23,567 nt of DNA. Source: CAYPXN01 sp964414715. GTDB lineage: Bacteria > UBA10199 > JADFYH01. Numbering within the stretch: the first letter of the stretch is position 1; each line of letters begins with the position of its first letter. Shown piece by piece: positions 1 through 7,600 of the stretch. Made by a program: the position numbers and the translations under genes. The stretch lies in the NCBI GenBank assembly GCA_964414715.1, contig CAYPXN010000027.1:1-23567 (forward strand), read 5' to 3'. The notes below the pieces were generated by a model. That model saw only the letters and a program-made list of their open reading frames with translations, had not been told where the DNA came from and searched no databases.

Positions 1-723
1 AGGCCAATTTTTGGAGAATTCTTTTTTCACTTCTTCGTAGCGTTCGTAAGTTCCCAAATCCCTGAAATAGTTTTCACAAACAAAGCCAGATAATTTTCCA
101 CCTTTTGCTAAAAGGGGAACGTAAGCATCTTCAACAATGCAGCTTTTACCATGAGGAGGAAGTTGTTTTAGTACTTTTGATTCCAAAATCTGTACGCCCG
201 TAAACACATAACCTTTGGAGTTTTTTTCCGGAGCTTTTTCAGAGATGGAAAGAATTTGATTTTGCGAATCAAGATAAACTAAACGCTTTACGTCTTTTCT
301 TTCCGCAGGGCTTAAGACGAGAGTTCCGATTGAGTTGCTTTTTTGATGCGCTTCCCAAACTTTTTGCAAATCGACATCGATGAGAATATCACCGTTCATC
401 ACAATAAAAGGATCCTCTCCAAAAAAACTTTCTACTTTTTTAATTCCACCGCCCGTTCCAAAAATTTCATTTTCAAAACTATAATGAAATTTCATTCCCC
501 AGTTTTTTCCATCTCCCAAAGTGCTTTGGATTTGTTCTCCGAGATGATGGAGATTAATCATGAGTTCCTTTATCCCTGCCTTTCGAAGCAGAGCAATGTT
601 GTAAGTCATCAAGGGTCGATCTTCGACAGGAATGAGAGGTTTGGGTGTGGTGAGAGTGAGGGGTCTTAAGCGTTCACCGAGTCCAGCTGCCAATAACATT
701 GCTTTTGAAGGAAAAGAAGGCAT
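1..723 (-). CDS. murU: Sugar-1-phosphate nucleotidyltransferase, MurU-like (3' end outside window)
   Basis: This gene should transfer a nucleotide onto a sugar 1-phosphate; next to amgK, the likely reaction is MurNAc-1-phosphate plus UTP to UDP-MurNAc in peptidoglycan recycling. I translated 241 codons from the ATG at 721-723 to the window edge without a stop. The N-terminal signature LAAGLGERLRPLT (residues 11-23) and TPKPLIPV (26-33) form the nucleotide loop of the family. MNGDIL (109-114) carries the metal-binding Asp, and FRDLGTYERYEEV (220-232) matches the usual end of the fold. Pseudomonas MurU is about 220 residues, so little should be missing. Its ATG overlaps the amgK stop codon by one base (TAATG), so translation is probably coupled. 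The family is certain; the UDP-MurNAc role rests on the neighbour, and a GlmU-like or mannose-1-phosphate guanylyltransferase activity remains possible. Confidence 0.85.
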   Translation of the reverse strand, partial: MPSFPSKAMLLAAGLGERLRPLTLTTPKPLIPVEDRPLMTYNIALLRKAGIKELMINLHHLGEQIQSTLGDGKNWGMKFHYSFENEIFGTGGGIKKVESFFGEDPFIVMNGDILIDVDLQKVWEAHQKSNSIGTLVLSPAERKDVKRLVYLDSQNQILSISEKAPEKNSKGYVFTGVQILESKVLKQLPPHGKSCIVEDAYVPLLAKGGKLSGFVCENYFRDLGTYERYEEVKKEFSKNWP

Positions 724-1862
724 TAATCCAACTCCTTCACATACTTCGCGATCAATTTTCGGAGTTCTTCAAATTCCGGAAGTTTTGCAAAAGCAGCTCG
801 GATATAGCGGAGTGATGAGGGAACGCTGACGAGGAAGTTCGGATTTCCCTTTACGGTATTAATAAATTGAAAGCGGCCGGTATCTTTAAGTTTGCGTTGA
901 AGAGCAGTGAGAAAAAATAATCGTTTAAATTTGTTTTCGTCCTCAATAGGAAGCCCCGCTTTTTTTCGTGCTTCTAAAAAATAATCGATGAGTTCATCCA
1001 CGGCCTCGGGAGAGAGTTCGATATAAGAATCGCGTAAGAGACTCACCAAATCATAGGTTTCAGGACCTTGCAGTGCATCCTGAAAATCCAGAATGTAAAG
1101 ATCGTAATCTTTCATCATGATGTTGCGACTTTGAAAATCACGATGAACGAAAATATATTTTGAATTTGCGATTTCTTTGGAAATACCGCGGGTAATTTTT
1201 TTAAAAAGTTTTTTGTCTTCTTCGGGAACTTTGATTTTGAAGCGATCTTCAATTCCGTATTCTAGAAAATGATCAAATTCCCAATTTAAAAGTTTTTCAT
1301 CGAAGCTGCGATGGAAGGCAAGACAGTCGCTGCTGGAAGGGGTGACGCGACTGGGGGCCCCCCGATTACCGCCAGCAGTCCCCGCTCCAGCATCTTGATT
1401 TGTTCGCTTCTGCATCTCCACGAGCAAATCAATCGCGCGACGATAAAAAGATAAGCGCATCGATTCTTTGGCATCTTTCAAATAAGTTTCCAGATGACGA
1501 TCGCCCACATCTTCCAAAACCATAATTTTCTTTTCAGCATCCCAGCAGTAAAGTTCGGGAACGGGCAATCCGAGCGATTTGAGATAACGTTGGATATTTA
1601 CAAAAGGAAGTTCGTCTTTGGGGCCTTCATAGTTTGTGATTTCTTCCGATACTGAAGAAACACCTTCCGGCATTTGCATGAGGATGAAAGTTTTTTCTCC
1701 CTCTCCCCCTGAGGGAGAGGCTTGAGGTGAGGGGGAAAGTGTTACTCGATAATAAGTCCGATAAGAAGCATGACCGAAAAGTTTATCGATTTGCAGTCTA
1801 TCCGTATTGAGTTTTAGGGTTTCTTTAAAAATATGATGAACATTTTTTTCAAATGGGTCCAT
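723..1862 (-). CDS. amgK: Anomeric sugar kinase AmgK (aminoglycoside phosphotransferase fold) with two in-frame inserts
   Basis: AmgK phosphorylates MurNAc and GlcNAc at the anomeric carbon, giving the substrate of MurU, so recycled wall sugar bypasses de novo UDP-MurNAc synthesis. The 379-residue protein has the APH fold: FVHRDFQSRN (238-247) with catalytic Asp242, and ILDFQDALQGPETYDLVSLL (257-276), typical of this subfamily, with metal-binding Asp259. Known AmgK proteins are about 340 residues. The excess is close to the sum of two low-complexity inserts, at residues 42-57 in the N-lobe and 156-179 before the conserved CLAFHRSFDEKLLNWEFDHF stretch; both are GC-rich and hairpin-forming in DNA (see separate entries). 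The gene starts 12 bp after cutA with no clear Shine-Dalgarno sequence and overlaps murU by one base. Family and pathway are well supported; whether the inserts leave the enzyme active is unknown. Confidence 0.88.
   Translation of the reverse strand: MDPFEKNVHHIFKETLKLNTDRLQIDKLFGHASYRTYYRVTLSPSPQASPSGGEGEKTFILMQMPEGVSSVSEEITNYEGPKDELPFVNIQRYLKSLGLPVPELYCWDAEKKIMVLEDVGDRHLETYLKDAKESMRLSFYRRAIDLLVEMQKRTNQDAGAGTAGGNRGAPSRVTPSSSDCLAFHRSFDEKLLNWEFDHFLEYGIEDRFKIKVPEEDKKLFKKITRGISKEIANSKYIFVHRDFQSRNIMMKDYDLYILDFQDALQGPETYDLVSLLRDSYIELSPEAVDELIDYFLEARKKAGLPIEDENKFKRLFFLTALQRKLKDTGRFQFINTVKGNPNFLVSVPSSLRYIRAAFAKLPEFEELRKLIAKYVKELD
1325..1397 (-). repeat. GC-rich palindromic insert 2 inside amgK
   Basis: This segment encodes residues 156-179, rich in Gly, Ala and Ser, just before a conserved kinase segment. 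Three inverted repeats are visible: AGTCGC (1325-1330) with GCGACT (1347-1352), CTGCTGG (1330-1336) with CCAGCAG (1372-1378), and GGGGG/CCCCC (1353-1362). The local base composition is far richer in G and C than the flanking coding sequence. The length fits 24 codons, so the frame is kept. It is not similar in sequence to insert 1. Confidence 0.5.
1692..1739 (-). repeat. GC-rich palindromic insert 1 inside amgK
   Basis: This 48-bp segment encodes residues 42-57 (SPSPQASPSGGEGEK region) in frame. It contains an exact 8-bp inverted repeat, CCTCTCCC (1700-1707) and GGGAGAGG (1713-1720), with a 5-base loop. It is followed on the plus strand by GAGGTGAGGGGG. The layout resembles a dispersed repeat, CCCTCTCCC-loop-GGGAGAGGG followed by GGTGAGGG, which I recall from intergenic regions of many bacterial genomes. 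Here it sits inside a conserved kinase and keeps the reading frame. Confidence 0.6.
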
Positions 1863-1874
1863 GGGCAGTCCGTG

Positions 1875-2192
1875 TTAGAGAGTTTGTGTTGTAATCCAGT
1901 CCAGATAATCTTCACTTCCCTGTACGATTGGCAAGGCAATAATTTCAGGGCATTCATAGGAATGTAATTGTTTGATTCTTTTTTCAATTTTTTTGAAAAG
2001 GGATTTTTTTGTTTTGATAAAAAGTAGAAATTCCTTTTCGGAACAAATTTTTCCCTTCCAGGAATAGGTAGATTGAATAGGCGAAGAAATATTCACACAA
2101 GCGGCTAATTTTTCTTTTACTAAAGCTTTTGAAATTTTTTGGGCTAAACTTTGTGTGGGTGCGCTACAAGTAATAAAAATAAAATTTTTCAT
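1875..2192 (-). CDS. cutA: CutA1 divalent-cation tolerance protein
   Basis: CutA1 is a small, very stable trimeric protein of the ferredoxin-like/PII fold, linked to tolerance of copper and other divalent ions; its exact biochemical role is not settled. The 105-residue protein has the usual length and the family signatures: FITCSAPTQSLAQKISKALV near the N-terminus, LAACVNIS (about 30-37), STYSWKGKI (41-49), EKEFLLFIKT and the C-terminal HSYECPEIIALPI. The start codon lies only 9 bp from the end of a 136-bp inverted-repeat element (2202-2337), and no normal Shine-Dalgarno sequence precedes it, so the element supplies most of its leader. It is followed after 12 bp by amgK. The family call is very secure. 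Confidence 0.95.
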   Translation of the reverse strand: MKNFIFITCSAPTQSLAQKISKALVKEKLAACVNISSPIQSTYSWKGKICSEKEFLLFIKTKKSLFKKIEKRIKQLHSYECPEIIALPIVQGSEDYLDWITTQTL

Positions 2193-2201
2193 AGTGTGTG
2201 C

Positions 2202-2337
2202 AAGGGCTCAGTATTCCTTTCGTTCGCGCAAGATTCGCCGTAAGGAATAAAATTTGAGAGAATTTGAAAGTTTGTCTTATTTTTAAAATCGTGATGTTCG
2301 GCTCAGATTGCACTCACTGCAGGAACACTGAGCCCTT
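2202..2337. repeat. 136-bp MITE-like element with 16-bp terminal inverted repeats
   Basis: The left end AAGGGCTCAGTATTCC (2202-2217) is the reverse complement of the right end (2322-2337) with one mismatch. Inside, TATTCCTT (2212-2219) pairs with AAGGAATA (2242-2249), and a third copy of GGCTCAG (2300-2306) pairs with CTGAGCC (2328-2334), so each half can also form its own hairpin. No open reading frame fits inside. The right end covers the polX stop codon and the left end stops 9 bp before cutA. It may be a small non-autonomous mobile element, or an intercistronic RNA structure acting as attenuator or terminator; no other copy was seen in this window. Confidence 0.6.
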
Positions 2338-4075
2338 ACACGGATTTTAAATATTTCTCAATTTCTGAAAGCGTTTCTGTATTTAACACATCTTTTTTGG
2401 TCAACCAACCTTTTCGGGCGATATCTACTCCCCAATAAGTGTCTTTTAATCCTTCAGGGCTATGAGCATCCGGATTAATACAAAATTTTACGCCCATTTG
2501 GGAAGCATGATGAATAAGACGCCAATCCAAATCGAGACGATGCGGATTTGCATTGATTTCAATCATTTTTTTATTTTTTGCCGCGGTCTGAAAAATTTTT
2601 TCGTAATTCAGGGAGTAGCCTTCACGGGCGAGTAACAAACGACCACTGATGTGGCCGAGCATGGTGGTGTAAGGATTTTCCAAAGCTTTGACGAGTCGTT
2701 TTGTCATTTCAGCTTCAGTCATTTTAAAACTGGAATGTACCGAAGCAATCACGAAATCGAATTTTTTTAAAACTTCTTCGGAATAATCCAGGGAACCATC
2801 TGCAAGAATGTCTGATTCAATGCCTTTCAAAATTTTAAAGTCTTTGAGTTTTTTGTTCAGAGTATCGATTTCAGCATGTTGTTTCTTGATTTCTGCAGGC
2901 GTTAAACCTCCGGCATATTTTGCAGATTGGCTGTGATCGGAAAGCCCCATGTATTTGAATCCCAATTTCTGGGCTTCTTTGGCCATGGCTTCTATTTCAG
3001 CAACACCATCGCTCCAGGTGCTGTGTACATGAAAAATTCCCTTCACATCTTTTGCTTCGATCAGATCGGGTATTTTATTTTTTTCTGCAGCGACAATTTC
3101 ACCGCCGGCTTCACGAAGTTCCGGAGGAATAAATTCGAGGCCCAAAGCTTTGTAGATTTCCTCCTCACTTTTGCAGGGGATGAGTTTTTCTTTTTTGAAA
3201 AGTCCGTATTCGTTCAGTTTTAATCCGAGATCTTTGGCCCGAGAACGGAGTTGCGTATTGTGTTCTTTGCTCCCTGTAAAATGAAGAAGGGCGTAGGGAT
3301 ATTCTTTGTCGCTCACAATACGCAGATCAACCTGAATGCCATTTTTAAGACGGATACTCGATTTGGTTTCTCCCTGACCCAAAATGTCTGTGACTTGGGG
3401 TAAAGCACAAAATTTTTTCATGATGTTTGCAGCATCTTTTGTGTTTGCAGAAAGTACGAAGTCCAAATCATGCACGATTTCTTTTCTGCGACGCAAGCTG
3501 CCTGCCACTTCCATCCGCAGGATGCCGGGGATTTTTTTCAGGGACTTTAGAATTTCCTGGGAAATTTCATATGCGACATCGAGCCGATAAGTCCCCTCAT
3601 TCTTTTTGAGATAATCTATTCCCTTGAGAATGTTACTTTGAGTTTTTTCTCCAAAGCCTTCCAGGTCCAAAAGCCGGTTTTCTTTGCAGGCGTATTCCAG
3701 TTCACCGAGGGAGTGAATGCCCAGTTTTTCGTAAAGCACCTTTACTTTTTTGGGACCCAAACCCGGAATTTGAAGGAGATCGGTAATTCCCTTGGGAAAC
3801 TCTTTTTTGAGTTCTTCAAGATATTTGAGTTTTCCAGTTTTGTAGAGTTCGGTAATTTTTTCACTGAGATCTTTTCCGATTCCGGGGAGTTCCTGGAGTC
3901 GCTCTTCTTTTACCAGATTGCCCAAATCTTCAGCCAAACCCTCCAGACTGCGAGCTGCATTATGGTATGCACGAATTTTAAAAGGATTGTCTCCCTTGAG
4001 TTCGAGAAGGGTGCCTATGAGTTCCAAGGCTTCTGCGATCTGGTGCTTGTCGAGCATATAAAATTTATAGCTCAA
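2336..4075 (-). CDS. polX: Bacterial DNA polymerase/3'-5' exonuclease PolX with PHP domain
   Basis: PolX fills short gaps during base excision repair, and its PHP domain provides Mn-dependent 3'-5' exonuclease activity. Helix-hairpin-helix segments are visible at LPGIGKDLSEKI (63-74) and IPGLGPKKVKVLY (103-115). The nucleotidyltransferase core has AGSLRRRKE (191-199), Asp203 and Asp205 in HDLDF, and Asp250 in QVDLR, the three metal-binding aspartates. The PHP domain starts at FHVHSTWSDG (348-357) and includes LSDHS (378-382) and the terminal NPDAHS. The 579-residue length is normal. The longest frame begins with a TTG at 4073-4075; the ATG at 4055-4057 gives MLDKHQIAEAL, which aligns better with family N-termini, although the only AGAGG-like site favours the TTG. 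All catalytic residues appear intact. Confidence 0.95.
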   Translation of the reverse strand: MSYKFYMLDKHQIAEALELIGTLLELKGDNPFKIRAYHNAARSLEGLAEDLGNLVKEERLQELPGIGKDLSEKITELYKTGKLKYLEELKKEFPKGITDLLQIPGLGPKKVKVLYEKLGIHSLGELEYACKENRLLDLEGFGEKTQSNILKGIDYLKKNEGTYRLDVAYEISQEILKSLKKIPGILRMEVAGSLRRRKEIVHDLDFVLSANTKDAANIMKKFCALPQVTDILGQGETKSSIRLKNGIQVDLRIVSDKEYPYALLHFTGSKEHNTQLRSRAKDLGLKLNEYGLFKKEKLIPCKSEEEIYKALGLEFIPPELREAGGEIVAAEKNKIPDLIEAKDVKGIFHVHSTWSDGVAEIEAMAKEAQKLGFKYMGLSDHSQSAKYAGGLTPAEIKKQHAEIDTLNKKLKDFKILKGIESDILADGSLDYSEEVLKKFDFVIASVHSSFKMTEAEMTKRLVKALENPYTTMLGHISGRLLLAREGYSLNYEKIFQTAAKNKKMIEINANPHRLDLDWRLIHHASQMGVKFCINPDAHSPEGLKDTYWGVDIARKGWLTKKDVLNTETLSEIEKYLKSV

Positions 4076-4120
4076 AGCCTCTGTATCTGAAAACCCTTAA
4101 AATGGAAAATTTTGAACTTC

Positions 4121-4519
4121 TTAATGATAATTATACCCTTTGTACATCTGGGGTTCATAGCCGCGGATATTTTGGTTATTGCTTTTCATCTGCGGTTCAT
4201 AACTGGCAGGATGCATTTGAGGTTCATAGCCTCGAATATTTTGATTGTTCTTCATCATCTGGGGTTCGTAGCCGGCAATTTCTTCCCCATTTTCAAAACG
4301 TTTTTGATTCTCTGCCTCTTCTGGATGAGAAGCGTCGTAAGCTTCTTTATAAAATCTTAAACATTCTTTCAGTTCATCAATGTTGAGCTGTTCGCTGGCG
4401 AGAAGTCCGCAGCGGTCCGGAATCTTGATTTCATCAGCCTGAGTATTTGAGATGGGAATGGAAAAACTGAAAATACCTAGAAGCAAAAAACCGAAGTATA
4501 TTTTGAATGATTTTATCAT
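4121..4519 (-). CDS. Small exported protein with four YEPQM repeats
   Basis: I do not recognise this 132-residue protein. Residues 1-28 form a signal peptide: a Lys-containing start, a hydrophobic core FGFLLLGIFSFSIPI and a probable cut after TQA. The mature part has two cysteines (37 and 53) that could form a disulfide, an acidic helical stretch, and a C-terminus built of repeats: YEPQM at 84-88, 98-102, 107-111 and 121-125, with KNNQNIRG or SNNQNIRG linkers between some of them. There is no lipobox cysteine, so it is probably periplasmic or secreted. A good ribosome-binding site (AGGGGG) precedes the ATG, inside a leader hairpin. The stop is about 45 bp before polX, so the two may share a transcript. 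The function is unknown; repeat-mediated binding or metal binding through Met and Glu is only a guess. Confidence 0.75.
   Translation of the reverse strand: MIKSFKIYFGFLLLGIFSFSIPISNTQADEIKIPDRCGLLASEQLNIDELKECLRFYKEAYDASHPEEAENQKRFENGEEIAGYEPQMMKNNQNIRGYEPQMHPASYEPQMKSNNQNIRGYEPQMYKGYNYH
4145..4275 (-). repeat. Short tandem-like coding repeats (YEPQM units)
   Basis: Four copies of a roughly 18-bp unit, close to CATCTGGGGTTCATAGCC on the plus strand, encode the GYEPQM motif. Two copies are followed by a similar 24-bp linker encoding NNQNIR. The DNA identity between units suggests recent internal duplication. Spacing is uneven and the units are coding, so this is not a CRISPR array. Confidence 0.7.
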
Positions 4520-4523
4520 GATT

Positions 4524-4559
4524 GCCCCCTTGCCTGAGCTGTCCAGGACAGCTTGGGGC
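4524..4559 (-). promoter_or_regulatory. Leader hairpin that can mask the ribosome-binding site of the YEPQM gene
   Basis: AGCTGTCC (4537-4544) and GGACAGCT (4546-4553) form a perfect 8-bp inverted repeat with a single central base. Read on the minus strand, GCCCC (4559-4555) lies just before the hairpin and the ribosome-binding site GGGGGC just after it, so the outer parts can also pair and bury the site five bases before the ATG. This could control translation or act as an operator or mRNA stabiliser. The one-base centre means the inner stem must open a few pairs to form an RNA loop. Confidence 0.45.
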
Positions 4560-4692
4560 TAATAGAAGCAAGGCCTGTGCCAGTAAATTTTTGTAGGATT
4601 TGTTAAGAGGAGTTGAAGAAGGAATTTAAAGATTTTTAACTTCTTTTACTTGGTAATGACGAGATTTTGACGGAACTGGGTGTGAAAGAATT

Positions 4693-7600
4693 TTAGTTTG
4701 AGCCTGCTTCCGGAAGATCAAGAACCAAATAAAAAGAGGAGTTATACTCATTGACCGTATTTGCTCCGGCATAAAGAAGTGCAGAGGGAAGAAAATAAGG
4801 ACCAAAAGGAGTACGGACAGAGCCGCCGAAACAATAGACACAGCCGGGTTCAGCAGGAGTTTGAGTAATTTTTCGGGTGTTTCCCAGTAAATCATAAACA
4901 TCAAAAGCGGAACGGTCTCGGTAAAAGCCACTGCCCCGAGAATGAGTTCCTACTGCACGAGCGTAAGATCCACGATCCACATCCGCATGCGTGAGGCGAG
5001 ATTCCAGAAAGTTTGGATTGAACAAATAACCCCAAGGGTAAGTCCAGGGGAAGGTATTGCGCGCAATAATTTCAAGTTCGACTCTTTCCGGAATTCGGTA
5101 AAGACCTTTTTCTTTGCTTCGACCTTCTGTTTTATTTTTCCAATCTACATAAGCCCGAATAGCTGTCAGAGGAATTGCGTGAATGGGTTGTTCTGCGAGT
5201 ATGGGCTCTTGCGCCGCGCTGAGATGTGAAACGGGATCCTGTAATTTGAATTGCAACACACTGCCTTCTTGGCTGGCTTGAACTCTCCAATTGTATTTTA
5301 CTCCGCTAAAAGCTTCTGCCAATTTTTCCGGATTCGGATTTTCTGTGAGCGATGCCATAGGATCCAAATGAAGTTGCCCGCGTGGGATATAATTTCGAGC
5401 CTTGTTCAGCAAGGTGGCGGCTTCTGTATAATTTCTTTTTCGCAAGGCAGTATTGATTTCATCAAGCACACTTTCCACAAAAGCATGATATTGAGCCACT
5501 GTAATGGGATCTCGGGTGATGGCAAAGGAAGTATATGAAATTTTTCTAAGAGGAGGAGAATGTTTCTCCAGCGGGTTGGGGTCGTCGTAAATATCCAGTC
5601 CTGTATAAGCAGTTCCACCTTGTATAAAAACCATGTTGTGTGGAAAATCTCTGCTCCCAACGAGTTCCGCCTCAATCTGAAGTGCTTCTGATTTTTGGAG
5701 TGAAAGTCGAATATCTTCGAGTGTGACATGAAGAGGAATGCGCGTGGTATGATAACCTGCGTGTGTGATCTCGAAAACGTAGTAACCTTCATTCACAGCG
5801 ATACCGGGCGATTCAGATTGGTCACGAAGGGCACGCAGGGATTTGTCGAAAATTAACTGGGGACGATAAGTTAGCAGGGAATTTCCATGGGCATCTTTAT
5901 CCGGAAAATATTTAAAGAGTCGAACCCGTGTCATCTGGGGAAAGCCTTCATTGCGACTCATTCGATCCAGGACGCTGAGATGAATGCTCAGATTTCCGTT
6001 CAATGCATCTTTCATACTGGGAGAAGCATCTTCTGCAGTTGCTACATCGTTTTGTCGAATCAGTTTTTCGAGAGATTGCCGTTCGCGATGAGAAATGGTG
6101 TCACCTTCATCGATGAGAAGTCTCCATGCCAACTCTGCGATCATTTTCTTTGCTTCTTGGGGAGTGCGGCCATGAAATGTGGTTTCGAGATATTTGATCA
6201 GATCCAAGGCTTTTTGCCGCCAGTCCGAACGCATTTCGCGGAGTGTTGAAATGGGTTGGTGCATTGCCTGCCATTGCTCCGCCTGCATTTGTTGTCCGAT
6301 TTGAAAACGATCCCAGGCTTCCTGCATTTGGGCTTCGATAACATCCATGACTCTTAAACTTTCTTGAATTTGGTTTTGTTCGGAGCGTGCAAAGGCAAGA
6401 AGAACCGCTTCTCGCAATTCCTGAATACTTTGATAACGATTTTCTGGATTTTCAGAAAAAGCTTTGCGGGCAATGGGTTCAATTTCCCGAATGTACGCAG
6501 GCGCATTTCCAATCATTACTTCTTCAAAAGTTGGGGCGCTGTGAGGTCCCAAAATGCTTGCCAGCAGCGACAATTTGGGATGCCCATGATCATCATAAAC
6601 GGGAATTTTTTTTGCTTCTCCTTTTTCGCTTTGCCCTTCTTGAAAGGCCCCGAAGGGATGAACTGCCGCGATCCATTCATAAAGGATAACTCCCAAGGCA
6701 AAGATGTCCGGACTACGAGGATTTTTGATGGGCTGATTGCGCATGATTTCTGGAGCAACATAGCCCAAGGTGCCTGTCCAGGATCCATGTTGGGTGAGAG
6801 GTTCACCATCCAGGATAATAGGTTCTGTGCTTGAAACGGAACTGTCCGGATTTGCCTCGGCAAAAGGTTTGGCAATTCCCCAATCCATAATGCGCACGTG
6901 ACCTTCTTCATCGAGACGGATGTTTTCAGGTTTGAGATCGCGATGCATGATTCCTTTTCGATGAGCGCTTTCCATGGCTTCGCAAATTTCTGCAAAAATG
7001 GCGAGACGACGTTCATAATCAAACTGATCTGCGGGAAGATTTTGACTTCTGAGCTTGAGCAAAATTCGAGAGAGATCATTTCCTGAGACGTATTCCATCA
7101 CGGGAACAGGAATGTTGTTCCCCAATTCAAAACGATCATAGACGGCTACCGTATAACGGGGGTCGAGGTTTGCGCCGATTGTGATTTCTCGGTCAAAACG
7201 TTGCATCAGATTTCCACCTGTATTTGCATGACGAGGGACCTTGATGACGGCTAATCGTGCGAGTCTTTCATCATAAACTTTATAGACATCTCCAAAACCA
7301 CCTGATCCCAGGTGATTCATCAGAATGTATCTGCCATCGGGACCGACTCGGGTTCCCTTATTCAGAGGACCGGAAGGATTTAAGAAAGCGGCTGAAGGTG
7401 TTTCGGGAAGACGGGTCTCTGCTAAGACGGATGCTTCACCAAGCGCAATTCTTGGGCGCACTTCAGTGGGGCCTTGGGTGTCCATCGTTTCCCCTACAAA
7501 AACTTGTGCTCGGGGGAGTTCAGGAATCGGGGCTTCTTTCTGAATAACTGGAGGGGGAGGATAGGGTGTGGTGTTAGGGCCCTTTTCACCACTTCCGGTA

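Noticed and set aside
2295..2334. A pseudoknot in the right half of the inverted-repeat element (GGCTCAG/CTGAGCC with TGTTC/GAACA).
   Set aside because: The connecting loops would have zero length across a 7-bp stem, which is not sterically possible; simple alternative hairpins are more likely.
3638..4090. A 150-residue Phe-rich plus-strand frame opposite polX.
   Set aside because: High Phe content is the expected antisense reading of Lys/Glu-rich PolX helices.
4145..4275. Possible short CRISPR-like repeats.
   Set aside because: Units are coding, of uneven spacing, only four in number, and encode the YEPQM peptide repeats.
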